Assembly: GCF_028583425.1 (NCBI RefSeq) | Contig: NC_072791.1 | Span: 198,562,311 to 198,626,310, forward strand | DNA: 64,000 nt | Origin: Eublepharis macularius | Lineage: Eukaryota > Chordata > Lepidosauria > Squamata > Eublepharidae | Reading direction: 5' to 3' | Part shown: one piece after another, positions 22,837 through 34,172 of the stretch | Layout of the letters: each line of letters opens with the position of its first letter | Position numbering within the stretch: position 1 is the stretch's first letter | Notes under the pieces: generated by a model | The model's input: the letters and a program-made list of their open reading frames with translations, nothing else | Database searches by the model: none | Told to the model about the DNA's origin: nothing | Position numbers and translations under genes: made by a program

Positions 22837-25369
22837 CGTCCCAGGCGGTCATCCCAGGACCATGGGAGGTCTTTGACAGCAAGGTCTTTGAGTGCAGGCC
22901 CCAGGCTCCCGCGGAAGCTGCTAGAGGAGCTTCAGCAGCAGGGGTGAGCCAGGCATAACAAGTGCCTCACCCTGGGCTGAGATGGTGTGGGGCCAGAAGA
23001 CTGCAGAGGCTGCCCAGCCCTCTCATTGGATAGGCCGAGAGACCACTCAGGGAAGGCGAGTGGGGATTGGGAGGAGACCGGGGAGGTGGGGAAGGGGAAT
23101 CTTTTAAAAGCAGGTTCCTGTAAGAACCAAGAATGGAGCGCAGGGAGAGGCAGCTGGAGTGTGCTGTCAGTTCCTGGGTAGAAGGAACAAGGCGGTTCAA
23201 CCCCCTTCCCTGCCTTTGGCCCATGGCAGGATGGCAGATGACTGGACGGGGGCACTGGCAAGGGAGGAGCTTCACAGCAGCACAGTCTTGTGTATGTTTA
23301 TGAGAAAGTTCATTGGGATTTATTTATATCATTTATAGTCCGCCTTTCTCACTGAGCCTCAAGGCGGATTACACAGTTTGAGCGCAGGATTGCAGCCTCA
23401 GTTGTGATTGGCACACTATGGTTTTCCTTGCTCTGTTGCTCGCTTAGCCTCGTGCCCTCTCTGTCCAAGGGGAAAAAAAACCACATTTCTTTGCATTCTC
23501 TTCCCTCTTTGTCCTACCCCAGGTTACCTCTGCTCCCCTTTCCCTGCAGGATGAGGAAAGAGCTGAGGGGAAAGAAGTGAGAAGTCCTGCACAGGCAAGG
23601 GAACCCTGCCATGACAGGACAGAATCTGCACCTGCCTCCATCCTAGCCCCTGCTCTTGCTGCTCCAACCTGCTTCTGGCCGGGCAGATCTGCTCCCCTGA
23701 GATCTGATTCCACCTCACCGCTCTTACCTGGTCTGCTCCAGCTGGAGCTTCTACACAACGTAGCTTTGCCTCTCTGGGGCCAAACTGGAGGAGAGGCAGA
23801 CCCTCCAGGGCTCCTCCTCTTCTGCAGCTGCTGACATGGCCTAAGATGTTCTGGGCCTAAGGCGACGCTCAATGTGTTCTGGGTGTAGTTGTCTGGACTC
23901 TGCTTTGGTTTATTTTGGGGTCTTTCCATTTTTTAAAAATTCTTTCTCCCCTTCTTGGCTTTTGTGTCATGTTTGGATTGGTTTTTGGCCTTGACTTACC
24001 TGTGCATTGCTTAATAACTGAAACTAAATTTGTGAAATAAAGGCATGTTGAGCTTCTAATGCATTGCTTTTTTTTAAAAAACGCAGCAGCTACTCTTTGA
24101 CATTCATTGCACTGCAAGATCTGATTTCGGGATGCTAAAATGAACCTATCCCCCCAGACTCTCACTCATTTAAGAAGCAGCAAATAATGGTCTCCCCGAA
24201 GCTGGCTTCTCCTGCCAGTGGGCAGGGTCCCAAACCGGAATCTATTTCCTCCACTCTCCATCTCAGCAACACTGTCACGCATGCTGCGGGTCTACTGCCA
24301 TTCTGTGTGTGCTTACTTTGCATTCAGTCCCACTGTTATCAAAGTTTTCTGCCAAGCTTTTCCTGAAGCCATTTGCAAAGTAAACGGAAGACCCTTTGCA
24401 CGTGGTTTAAAATGCAATCCTGTACATGTGTATGCAGAAGAAAGCTTTGCTTATTCCCAGGTGAGTATGATTGCAATAAAAATGTTTCTGTGTTTGTGTG
24501 GAAAGACAGGAGAGAAATTAATTGTTCTGCATAGATCTGTTAACAATACGGTTTACCTTGACTGTATGTTTTAATTAGATTGTATGCCATTACTTGTCTG
24601 GTCTTTGACCGTATTAAACTTTGATTTGATTTGATAATTGTTCTGCAACTACAAGTCTTAGACTTCTTACTCATGAGTTGCCTCATTACCACCAATGGCA
24701 CTTTTTTTAAAAGCTCAGGATCTGAACACGTAAAACTTACTCCTAAATGCTCTCCCTGAAAAGTGAAGTCCTACAGAAAGCAAAAGCGCTCCCAACCGTC
24801 CATTGAGATGATGTGTTTGGTTTCTGGGTCCCCTCTGCCCAGTACCTCCCCCCCCCCCCCGGACATCCAGCTGTCCTTGCTTAGCATGTGCTTCCTGTAA
24901 GATGTTTCCCATTTTTGGCTACTTCCTTCCACAGTGCTAGCACTGTTTCAGGGATACTGACAAGGGAAGATTTTGAGATTCCCGCCCCCCCCCCCCCCAC
25001 ACACACACACACAACATCCCTAATAAAGAGTTCTGGGGATCCTGAAAATTTCCGCCCTGTGTTTTATGATTCTGGTTGGTCGTAATAAAAGCACCAGATG
25101 GCTTTTGTTTTTGGAGTTTGCTTTCTTGGCTCCCTTGGCTCCATCACAGGAAAATGCTAATATGGAGGAATGGTTGGTTGACAGAAGGGGAAGGGGATCC
25201 AGCGGTGGGTCGGTAGGTCCTTTCCTGGTGGAGCAGCCGGCGCATGGTTGTGGCCTGGAGAGGAGGCAAGCTCAGCCCTGACCATGGAGAGGACTCTCTC
25301 CCACCTAGTTGGGGCAGTAATTGGCAGGTGATTGATGGAGAACCAGCCATTTCTAGTTTTTAGTATCAG
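22837..25369. other. intergenic, partly GC-rich, no gene seen
   Basis: 22,840-23,900 is GC-richer, with a SINE-tail fragment at 23,320-23,378 (TTTATAGTCCGCCTTTCTCA). Overlapping frames on both strands have no splice or promoter support. Poly-C runs occur near 24,848 and 24,985. Confidence 0.45.
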
Positions 25370-25487
25370 GCCAGTGGCCGTGTTGGTCTGCAGTGGAACA
25401 GCAAGATCCAGATCCAATAGCACCTTAAAGATCAACCAGATTTTCATACCTTGGAAATCTAGTTGGTCTTAAGGCGCTTCTGGACCC
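25370..25487. mobile_element. Penelope-like repeat fragment
   Basis: CAGTGGCCGTGTTGGTCTGC, AGCACCTTAAAGATCAACCA and then an opposed TAGTTGGTCTTAAGGCGC match the conserved parts of the family. No clear hammerhead-like core remains. Confidence 0.5.
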
Positions 25488-25859
25488 AGCCCTTAGGCTT
25501 TCTCTCTGCGACCCCCCCCCCCCCGCCCAGATCCACGCTGCTCAGGACCTTTCCTCCCCCCTCTCGCCAGGGAACACCGGGAGAGGCTGAGAGCACCCCC
25601 CCCCATCCCCAGCGAAGTCTTGCTTCAGCTCGGGCGAATGAATCTTGATGTGCCGTCCCACACACACACAGGCGAGTTGCACTCCCGAGCAGCGTTGCTT
25701 CTGAGGAGAGGCTGGCTTTCCAGCTGGACGTCGCCCACCATCAAAGCTTATCGATTTAAAGAGAAACTGACGTGGGCTGGCAGGCGAGCCCTGCTGGGAT
25801 TCCATAACGGTGCCGGTATTTTCATAGGCACACGTGTAAAAGATACCGACGCACATCGT

Positions 25860-26640
25860 CACATAGGTGGGATGCCTATGGGACACGTCGAGGGCGAACG
25901 CAAGGGCGGCCGCGGTGATTCAATCTCCATGGAGGTAGACCTGTTGTCCGGAGGCCAGCTCTACCTCCCTGCCAAGCCCTCGGAGGAGATGGCCGGGGGT
26001 GGCTGCATTTTCATAGGTCCGTCCTGATGAAGCGGCGAGGAAGCCCGAGGCAAAGGCCTCTTTTACGCTCCCCCGCTCCTGACGGCTGCGGGGCGGCGCC
26101 GGCGGCCGAGCGGGGGCCTTTCCTTCTCCCCGAGACTCCATATGGAGCCGTGGGAGAGGCCTTGGCCCTCTAATCCCCTCAAAGAGGCCGATCTGATTCA
26201 AGCCCCTTCAGCCCTCGGGGAGCCGCGGAGAGGCCGCGGGTTGTTTGCACAGGGAAGCCAGATAAAGATCTCTCTGTGCCGGGCGTTTAAGAACGGATAC
26301 AATGGAAGCCGACCGGCGCTGGGCGGTTCAGGTTACCTGGGGAAAGTTACAGCAATGCCCGCTCGAGGGGAAGGGCACGGCCGCCCGGAGGCTCCCCTTC
26401 CTCCGCCCCGAAACACTGCCGGGAAGTGCCCCCCACCTTGGCACGTGTCCAAGCAGCAGATGGCTCCGGAGATGCAGGAGGCCCGCAGTTCAGCAGCTGC
26501 CCGGGCGCAGAGATCGCGCTTGATACCGGCACTCCCGGGTCAAGCGCCCGCCCGCCTGCCTTGCCTCAGGAGGCGGCCCTTTGGCTTCTCGGAGATGTCA
26601 GCCAGAAGCGGCAGCGGCGGTGCGCTCTAGAGTTTTATTT
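25860..26640. promoter_or_regulatory. CpG-rich region upstream of SP5
   Basis: CpG density is high across this block, especially 26,030-26,620, about 1.5-2.4 kb before the SP5 start. Open frames occur on both strands as expected from GC-richness, and none has splice or initiation support. It is likely an upstream CpG island of the SP5 domain. An unannotated non-coding transcript, like the one reported near human SP5, is possible but not shown. Confidence 0.45.
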
Positions 26641-26829
26641 TTTTAGCCTTACTGGGCTAGAAGCACCGATCCGCATTCTAAGGCCAGCCGGAATGCGCGG
26701 AGCAAAAGCACAAGGACATTCTGAGACCTCTTCCAGTCCGGAATGGAGCGTGGCTTCTTTTAAAGCACAGCCTGGAGCGAGAGGGCCTGCGCCCCGCTCC
26801 GCTTCCAAACGTGCCTTTTTGGAAACAGA

Positions 26830-26997
26830 TCCGGAGGAGTTAGCTGTGTAGTTGCAAAATAGTAGAGAGCCTAGTAGCACCTTTAAGACTATCCAACTTT
26901 ATTGTAGCATAAGCTTTCGAGAAACACAGCTCTCTTCGTCAGATGCATCTGACGAAGAGAGCTGTGGTTCTCGAAAGCTTATGCTATAATAAAGTTG
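26830..26997. mobile_element. Penelope-like palindromic repeat with hammerhead-like core
   Basis: Two opposed halves around GTCAGATGCATCTGAC, each with CTGACGA, hairpin and CGAAAGC. The perfect 15-bp target-site duplication CTTTTTGGAAACAGA lies at 26,815-26,829 and 26,998-27,012. Inserted about 1.3 kb upstream of the SP5 start codon. Confidence 0.82.
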
Positions 26998-27012
26998 CTT
27001 TTTGGAAACAGA

Positions 27013-27792
27013 CTTCCAGCGCCTGAACTGAGGCTGGTTCTAAAGCAAGGACCTGAAAAACCTTGACATGGTCGCAAAGCCCAGATTTCACAAATAAGAT
27101 CATGGGGGAGGGGGGTGCCCTACGACATGCAAAGGACCGGGCTAGAAGTCTGTGTCCGGCGAGAGAAAAGAAGTCGGTTCCTAAGCAATCTTTAAAAGTT
27201 GGGGGTGGATTTCTTGTGATAAATGCAGGTTTCTACAGAAGCCTTGAATTGTTCCGAACTCTTCCCTGCTTTGGGAAGGCTTCTTGTGTAGGTCTGGAAA
27301 GCATTTTCATAACTGTCTAAAAATAACAATTCCTTTCAAGGTATTAGATAAATAAAATCCATGCCACGTTTCTAAACCCCGGACACTTTCAGTATTGCGC
27401 TTCTTGGCATTAAGGGGTGGGGGGAGGTTGTCGCTCTGTTCGTAACAGATCAAAGCATCTCCCAGGCTGAAAGCTCCGTGCGCAACGGGGACAGAGAGAC
27501 TGCAAAGGGGCAAAGAATAGGCTTTGGGGGATGGGCAGTCTGTGAAGGATACCCCTCGCTAGGTACTCTCAGGTATAAAAAAATCTCTCAGGCAAAAAAC
27601 AACGTAAAACTTTCGTAGTGGATTGGGAGTTAAGGACGTACTCGAGTGAAGATTGTTTTTGGAATTGTATTGAGTCCCATTCACTGCATCAGGGAATTCG
27701 GATGATATATATAAAGAACGGAATAATTAGAGGTGGGGCGAAAAGCAGGGCCTTGAATATCCAGCGCGAGGGTCTCCAGGCGGTAAGGGGCC
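27013..27792. other. SP5 upstream region, no exon seen
   Basis: Unique-looking sequence between the transposon and the TCF/LEF-like cluster. A 174-residue frame beginning at 27,618 runs through it but has no codon or splice support. Confidence 0.45.
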
Positions 27793-28068
27793 CTTTGATC
27801 AAGAAAATCCAATTATTTGTGTATATACATTTCCCACATAGTGATTACTTCATTAATTGTCCCGCCTTTATCTCCTCCCTTCCCATCCCCCCTAATAATC
27901 AGCTCTTTTATCCAGACCAACAAACACACCATAGGAGCTTTGTGGATTCAAAGGATTTGCTTTCGCTTCTGAAAGAGCCGCTCTTCTTTGATGATTGGGC
28001 AGCGGCGAACTTCAAAGCCCTAAATCTTCCCTCTGACTGGCTGGCGGCCCAGCAAAGTCCTTATCAAA
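27793..28068 (+). promoter_or_regulatory. SP5: SP5 proximal promoter with TCF/LEF-like sites
   Basis: Sites seen: CTTTGATCAAG at 27,793-27,803, ATTCAAAGG at 27,946-27,954, CTTTGATG at 27,986-27,993, TTCAAAG at 28,011-28,017 and a weaker ATCAAA at 28,063-28,068. An inverted CCAAT (ATTGG) lies at 27,994-27,998. They are 210-480 bp before the start codon. Mammalian SP5 is a direct beta-catenin/TCF target with several such sites in its promoter, so this arrangement agrees with the gene identity. Confidence 0.6.
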
Positions 28069-28275
28069 TTCTTGGAGGTGATCCTGGGGTAGTCAGACGG
28101 TCCGCGGAGATCGCGCTGTGCCCGGCCTGGCGGCCTGGCTAAGGAGGCGGCGGTGGGGGGTGGGACAGCGCAGAGGGGGAGGACGTGGGAGAAAGGAAGC
28201 CGGGCGGCTTCTCGGCAGCGACTCCATGCCGCGGCAGTGCCCCCGTGGGCTTCCCTCGCTCCGGACGCGGTAGCC

Positions 28276-28326
28276 ATGGCCGCGGTGGCTGTCCTCCGGA
28301 ACGATTCTTTACAAGCCTTTCTCCAG
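28276..28326 (+). CDS. SP5: SP5 exon 1 (coding part)
   Basis: ATG at 28,276 in a favourable context (TAGCCATGG) opens 17 codons, MAAVAVLRNDSLQAFLQ, the characteristic SP5 amino terminus, and ends at CAG followed by GTCAGTG. The exon ends in phase 0. The first exon of SP5 in other vertebrates likewise codes for only this short peptide. It lies inside a CpG island without an evident TATA box, downstream of the TCF/LEF-like cluster. Confidence 0.93.
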
Positions 28327-29090
28327 GTCAGTGGGCAGGTTCCGCTCGGGCGGTGGGGAGGGAGAAGCCCGGGGCATGTGGCAGCGCTGGGGCGAGAGCA
28401 GAGGGGAGGAGGGAGGGAAGCGATCGACTTGGGGGCAAGATCGCCGGGGGGGGGGACCTTGAAGTCCCAAGGCGCGCGCGCCACTTGAGCCCGAGGAAAG
28501 GATTCTCTTTCCCCAAAGCTCCCATTAGAGTGAACTACGGATCCGTTCCGTCCAGTTTGAGTTCCAAGAATTAACTTTCTGAACGGCTTCGAAACTGCAA
28601 AGAAACGCCTTTATTTCAAAAGAGGCGCTCCTGTCGACCCCAATTTTCCTTCTTCGCGAATACGAGCTCTCATCTGTGCTTGAACCGCGCCCCCCAGGAC
28701 CCCGAGCCGCAAACTCCAAACGACTTCTCTGAGTTCGTCGGAACCATTCCGGCAAGCTAGACGGGGAGGGGGAGCCCCGAGGGCCGGCGACTGGTTTACT
28801 GGAGAGCCCAGCCGGGTTTGGGGAGTGGGGATGGGGAGGGAATAAAGGCTGCTGGGGCGGGGGAGGTGGCGGTCTGGGCGACGCTGACTCCTGGCGTCCC
28901 TCCCTCGGCAGAGTCAGGCGATTGTCTTCAGGGCCGCTTCCCCGCCCACGTGCGCAGCAACTGGTGCTTTGTGAGTAGCAGCAAACTTTTCGAGGGGGCG
29001 AGCAACTAGCCGGGAGGGAAGCGGGCGAGCCGGGGCCGGACGCAGGCGGCCGTCTAACGCCTCTTTCCTCCCTCTCCTCCTGTCCCGCAG
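28327..29090 (+). other. SP5: SP5 intron 1
   Basis: A 764-bp GC-rich intron with donor GTCAGTG and acceptor CTCCTGTCCCGCAG. It is wholly within the CpG island. Confidence 0.9.
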
Positions 29091-30116
29091 GATCGCACGC
29101 CGAGCGCCTCGCCGGACTTGGCCAAACACTCGCCGCTGGCCCTGCTTGCCGCCACCTGCAGCCGGATCGGGCAGGCGGGCGCCCCGTCGGACTTCCTGCA
29201 GGTCTCCTACGAGCCGCCGCTGGGCTCGCCCTCCAGGATCTTCCACCCGTGGAGCGCCGAGATGCCGGCCCACTCGCCTGGCGCGCCGCCCGCCTTGGGG
29301 CTGGCCCCGCAGCCGGCCTTCGGGGCAGGCCACGAGCTGCCCCTGACGCCGCCGGCCGACCCCTCCTACCCTTATGAGTTCTCGCCCGTCAAGATGCTCC
29401 CGCCGCCGCCAGCCATGGGCGCGCTGCCCTCCGGCTGCCCGCCGCCGCCCTACGTGCCCTACGCCGCCCAGGCCGCCCTGCCGCCGGGCTACTCCAGCCT
29501 GCTGCCGCCGCCCGCGCCCCAGGCCTGCCGCCAGCTCTCGCCCGCCACGCCGGCGCCCGACGACCTGCCGTGGTGGAGTATCCAGCAGGCGGCGCCGGCC
29601 TCCCGCTTCGCGCCCGGCGGCCTGCAGCGCGGCCTGGTCTTGGCGCCCTCGGAGCTGGCGCAGTACCAGACGCAGCTGGCCGCCCTGCTGCACCCCAAGG
29701 CGCCCCTGGCGGCCGCGGCCAGGAGGTGCCGCCGCTGCCGCTGCCCCAACTGCCAGGCGCCCGACGCCGCGGCCGAGCCGGGCCGCAAGAAGCAGCACGT
29801 GTGCCACCTGCCCGGCTGCGGCAAGGTGTACGGCAAGACGTCGCACCTGAAGGCGCACCTGCGCTGGCACACGGGCGAGCGGCCCTTCGTCTGCCACTGG
29901 CTCTTCTGCGGCAAGAGCTTCACGCGCTCCGACGAGCTGCAGCGGCACCTGCGCACGCACACCGGCGAGAAGCGCTTCGGCTGCGGCGAGTGCGGCAAGC
30001 GCTTCATGCGCAGCGACCACCTGGCCAAGCACGTCAAGACCCACCAGAACAAGCGCCTCAAGGCCGCCGGCGGCCCGGCCTGCGCCGTCAAGAGGGAGGC
30101 GGCCTCGGACCTGTGA
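29091..30116 (+). CDS. SP5: SP5 exon 2: Sp-family zinc-finger transcription factor
   Basis: Continues the 17 residues of exon 1 in phase ([14 protein letters not shown]...) to TGA at 30,114-30,116, giving a 358-residue protein. Domains: SP box [14 protein letters not shown] at 31-44; proline/alanine-rich middle; buttonhead box [12 protein letters not shown] at 228-239; three C2H2 fingers with ligands C255/C260/H273/H277, C285/C290/H303/H307 and C315/C318/H331/H335. Helix contact residues are K-H-A, R-E-R and R-H-K, the set that reads GC/GT boxes in Sp factors. SP5 is a nuclear factor induced by Wnt/beta-catenin and represses Sp1-type and Wnt targets. The human protein is about 398 residues; this one is shorter, mainly in the low-complexity middle. 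The initiator is not at 29,118: that codon is TTG (Leu27). Coding GC is extremely high. Confidence 0.97.
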   Translation, partial: DRTPSASPDLAKHSPLALLAATCSRIGQAGAPSDFLQVSYEPPLGSPSRIFHPWSAEMPAHSPGAPPALGLAPQPAFGAGHELPLTPPADPSYPYEFSPVKMLPPPPAMGALPSGCPPPPYVPYAAQAALPPGYSSLLPPPAPQACRQLSPATPAPDDLPWWSIQQAAPASRFAPGGLQRGLVLAPSELAQYQTQLAALLHPKAPLAAAARRCRRCRCPNCQAPDAAAEPGRKKQHVCHLPGCGKVYGKTSHLKAHLRWHTGERPFVCHWLFCGKSFTRSDELQRHLRTHTGEKRFGCGECGKRFMRSDHLAKHVKTHQNKRLKAAGGPACAVKREAASDL

Positions 30117-31010
30117 CCCCGCCACCCCCCCCCCCGGCCTGAGGATTAGCCGGGCCCTTGGACCCCCGCCTGGAAGCTCTGGGGAAGGAGGCGGGCCTGC
30201 GCCTGGCCCTTCCCTGGGAAGCCCCCTCAGCCACACCAGATACTGACAGGGATCCCTATTGGAAAGCCATTTGGGGAACTGCTGGAAGTGACCTGCACCT
30301 GGAGGGGGGCTTATGGTGGACAGGATCCCCCTCCAAGGAGCAGACCCAAGACCTCCATGCCTCCAGGAACCCCATTGTATGGATTTGGGTCTTCGGAGAT
30401 TGGCTGTCTGGAGCCCTTGGAACTCTTCCCATACAAGGAAGCTTTGACTCTGGACAGCTCATGCCCAGGAAATCTGGTTGGTCTCTAAGGTGCTGCTGGA
30501 CATGGATCTTGTTGCAGGGAGATGATCCTCCCTGCGATGCAAGTGAAGTGCTCAAGACTCACTCTTTGAAATTTGAACTCACAGTGGATTTGGAAGGTGT
30601 GCCCAGTGTGGAGCTCTGGGACAAGGATACTCCCCCCCCCCCTTGGCTCCAACATCAACCCCATTCCCATCAGGATTCCCCAAAGGATGAGAACTACAAT
30701 GTCAGGGTTCACAGGAATTGCTTGGGTCGACAGCTGGCCAAAGTCGGCCAGGTTACGGTTTTAAACAGTGTTCCCTGGACTATGGAGGGTCCGGTGCCTC
30801 TCCTTGCTGTTATGAATATTAGAATAATTTTTGTCTTTCTTCAGGGGAAATGGTCAACCTTTTTGTGTACAGCTTATTTAATAGCTTTGTTTGAATTTTA
30901 AAAACTCATTTTTTTTGTCTTTGGCTCCCCATGGGGGCTACAGCATGAGTTATTTCTGTAAAGCAACCTTCAACTGCAGCGGGGAAAATAAATACGTTAA
31001 CACTGGGGTC
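30117..31010 (+). other. SP5: SP5 3' UTR and poly(A) signal
   Basis: AATAAA at 30,987-30,992 is the first canonical signal after the stop, giving a UTR of about 0.9 kb. A 247-residue frame spans 30,158-30,901 but resembles no protein and overlaps repeat sequence. Confidence 0.6.
30434..30520 (+). mobile_element. Penelope-like repeat fragment in SP5 3' UTR
   Basis: AAGGAAGCTTTGACTCTGGA, then CTGGTTGGTCTCTAAGGTGC and TGCTGGACATGGATCTTGTT match the conserved 3' part of the family. Confidence 0.55.
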
Positions 31011-32756
31011 ATACCAGGAAGATCCCACTGAGTCGGCTTCATTTGATCTTTTCTTCCCCCTGAAGGCCTTACAAAGTGCCCCTTGTGTGAAGGGGCTCCA
31101 TTTTTAAGTGTTTCCTTAGCCTGAACAAACAACTCCCATTTATTTGGTGAGCACCCCAATAGTTTAAATCACAACAGTTGTCTCATAGTAGTTTTCGGAG
31201 CTTTTCCACAGCAATGCAGAGTTGACTGACTTTGCCCATGGTGTGATGCGAGGGGGGGGAATTCATTTCTTGGCTTCATTATCTCTGCATAGCTCCTTTT
31301 GCTGAGCAGGGTTAATAACTGTCAAACGTAACCATCAATGTATCAGTTACATCACAAGTTGATGAAACTTGTATATAAATCCGGTCAAGATTTCTGACTG
31401 AGTCGTGAGGCAAAATGGGCAGCAAATGCAAATTATACCAGTAACTTACGTAGAGAAAGTATGCCTTTGAAGAATCAGTTACAAGCAAGAGGACTTGTTT
31501 CCTTGCAATGGGAACTATCCAGCTACAGTTAAGAATTTTAAGTTCCGTTGAAGTGCTTCTGAAGATGGTCCACACACAAATTTAGCTGCATGTGTATTCT
31601 GGATTCGAAAAATATATGCATTGCAAAGCAGCAGCAGTAGGGCTGCTTCATCAGTTTCCTCAATCTTTTTGTGGGTAGAATTGCTCCACATTTTAACAGC
31701 TGTTCATTGTTTTCTTGGTTTTAAATAGGAGAGGATGGAAGAAAAAAGAAGGCAACTCCACACACACACACACACACACACACACCTTATCCTGATGTCA
31801 AAATTCTCTGGTGGTGAACTTTGTTTCAACATTCTAGATGTTACAAAAGAAGTCTTACCAAATATTTGCTTAATGTATAAAATATACTTTTACTCATTGG
31901 TAGAAGAGGTCCCTGTACATTTGCATAAAATGTGGAAAACATTTGAAATGTAATCATTTATATTGTAAAACAAAACTACCCTTTAAAATGGAACACACTT
32001 AAAGTGAACCAGAAAAAAAAAGCTGAGTTTTAAAAATCTGGACAAAATTAATTTTTCTCATTATGCATATTTGAAAGCAAGTTCCTGGTACCCTCAAGCG
32101 TATCTTTGTGGGATTGGAGTTCTAGTAGAAATTTCCCATTGAAATAGATACGTGTGCCTGTTTAATTTTTTAAAAAATGCATGCCAGTATTTGATAAATA
32201 CTTTAAATATGAAATGAAGACTTTGAAGTAGCAGTTGCAGCACAATTTAAACAGAGCTGCTATGTCAGAGCTAAAGTCTGGGCATGCATTTAGTTTCAAA
32301 AGTGCACTAAAAATGCCACTGTGCAGATGGGGTGATTTGGGAGTTTCTGCAGAAATCCTTTCTGAGATTAATAACTGATTAGATATTTAGTGACATAGTT
32401 TGTGTTCTCTGTGAGAGAGAATCTTTTGACAACAGTACCTATAAATTTTATTCTTCAATACAGGTTGTACAAGACATCTGATTAGATTTCATGGGAATAT
32501 GGCAAAGCGGTCTGTTTAAGAGGATGGTGGTAATTCGGGAAAAATAGATTTTAGTCTCGTGGAATAAATGAAATCACTAGTAGAATTGGTACGTATAGTG
32601 CAATATATTCTCCACCTGAAGTACTTGAATTTGTAATCCTTTAGGGTAATGTTTGCTTTCCAGTTAACTGTTATTGTCAGTTAAAAACAGGCTATGGGTC
32701 AAGCTTTTATCCAAAATCTTGTAGTACTTATTTTCCCATGCTGAGCTGGAATGTCC
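31011..32756. other. intergenic, only a small microsatellite
   Basis: A (CA)n tract lies at 31,758-31,785. No exon or other feature was recognised. Confidence 0.5.
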
Positions 32757-32803
32757 CTTACTTACTTACTCACTTACTCACTTACTTACTTACTTACTTA
32801 CTT
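32757..32803. repeat. (ACTT)n tetranucleotide microsatellite
   Basis: About 47 bp of ACTT units with two ACTC variants, lying at the tail of the adjoining SINE. Confidence 0.9.
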
Positions 32804-32807
32804 GAGT

Positions 32808-32935
32808 TACATCCTGTCTTTCTCCCCAATGGGGACTCAAAGTAGCTTACATTGCTCTCCTCCATTTTATCCTCACAACAACCCTGTGAAGTAGGCTAGG
32901 ATGGGAGTATGTGATTGCCAGAATAGGGATTAAAC
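32808..32935 (-). repeat. tRNA-derived SINE, 3' part
   Basis: Reads CATCCTGTCTTTCTCCCCAA, TATCCTCACAACAACCCTGT and GAAGTAGGCTAGG on the + strand, the reverse of the usual SINE body. The (ACTT)n tract is at its 3' end. Confidence 0.6.
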
Positions 32936-33059
32936 CTGTCAGCGTGGCTTATTTTTAAGCAGATGTGTAAAATCAGGCTGTAACAGCAGAAGGAGTAAGC
33001 CTCACTGAATAGACTTGAGTAGGATTCAGCGTCAACATGTTTAGGATTACTCTCTATCG

Positions 33060-33140
33060 GTGCTATCCTAAACAGAGTTACATCCTTGTAAGACCATTGA
33101 CTTGAGTAGACTTAGAAGGGTAAAACTCTAGGATTGCATC
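33060..33140. repeat. ~85-bp palindromic element
   Basis: GTGCTATCCTAAACAGAGTT to AAAACTCTAGGATTGCA around the centre ACCATTGACTTGAGTAG. Confidence 0.65.
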
Positions 33141-33982
33141 ATCACTGAATTCTAATTACCCTGCTAGCAAACGATTTTTGGTAAGTGCAATACGGGCAGA
33201 GAAGATCAAGCATCAATTTGGTGTTTTAGGCAGCAGTTGAGAACATAGCTGTTGGCTAAACAATAAAGATCCAGAGACACTTGTATAAAAGCTGGCCTAG
33301 ACCTCAATATTTCTGCCTTCAGAGCAGAAATTTTATTAGTTTCATGGCTGGGTTGTTTACTCCTTTAGTATCTTGAAGTGTTTGAAACTCAATAAAATAG
33401 AATAACTTGGTGTTTGTGACACGGTACTGGAGCTCTTTGTAACTGGATAATTAAGTAAATATCGGATTGTACATGGCTTATCAAAACAGTTGGTTCCATT
33501 GTCTAGTGAAACATTGATCAGATTGATTACATATTTATATTTTACTGTTTTTAGAAAAAAAAGTTATAATTAGCTTGTAAATAATTTGTCTATGTAGATT
33601 GGGAATATAATCATTCACAGTATAATACATCCTAATTATGATATTTTCTTCATTTTTGATGCTTGGTTTATACGACTGTAAATTGTGAATCAGCCAGGAT
33701 GAGCCACACTTTCCATTGACTTTAGTGCGTAATTTTTCAGCATATGCTTAATTTTCCCTTTGAAGCAAATTGGAATTTACAAGGGTAAAACTTTGGCTAC
33801 CACATTGCGCTCTGTTTTTTTTTAAGCACACACCCCAATGTTAATACAAATTTTCAGTTTTTTTCCCTAAAACAACTAATTCTTGGGGGCGTTTCACATG
33901 GTATCATTTTAGTGGGTCCAAATACTGATCTGGATCCACTAACACGGTAGGTCTTGATTTAGATAAAATTAGTGGTTGCTCA
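33141..33982. other. intergenic, nothing recognised
   Basis: AT-rich stretch with several homeodomain-like TAATTA motifs but no supported feature. Confidence 0.45.
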
Positions 33983-34172
33983 GGCTGCAGTCCTAAGGAT
34001 GCTTTCCTGGGAATAAGCCCCATGGAATTAATCAAGCTTACTTCTGATTAGATCTGCTTAGGCTCAGTCCTCCAACCCCATTGAAACCGATGCAACCAGT
34101 TCGTTGTGACTAACAGGGCAACCTAAACAGAGATACATCCCTTTTCAGGGGATGTTTAGGATTGCACTGTTA
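33983..34172. repeat. two adjacent small palindromic elements
   Basis: 33,983-34,069 reads GCAGTCCTAAGGATGCTTTC to GATCTGCTTAGGCTCAGTCC (an ATAAGCCCCAT subfamily). 34,115-34,172 reads GGCAACCTAAACAGAGATAC to GTTTAGGATTGCACTG (the CAATCCTAAG family, shortened). Confidence 0.55.

Noticed and set aside
29118-30116. Single-exon start of SP5 at 29,118
   Set aside because: The codon is TTG, not ATG. The true start is in exon 1 at 28,276, whose peptide matches the SP5 amino terminus.
28914-30236. 440-residue frame on the - strand
   Set aside because: It is the mirror of the very GC-rich SP5 exon and gives Arg/Ala/Gly-rich sequence without domains.
30158-30901. 247-residue frame after SP5
   Set aside because: Lies in the 3' UTR, crosses a repeat fragment and a poly-C run, and shows no domain or splice context.
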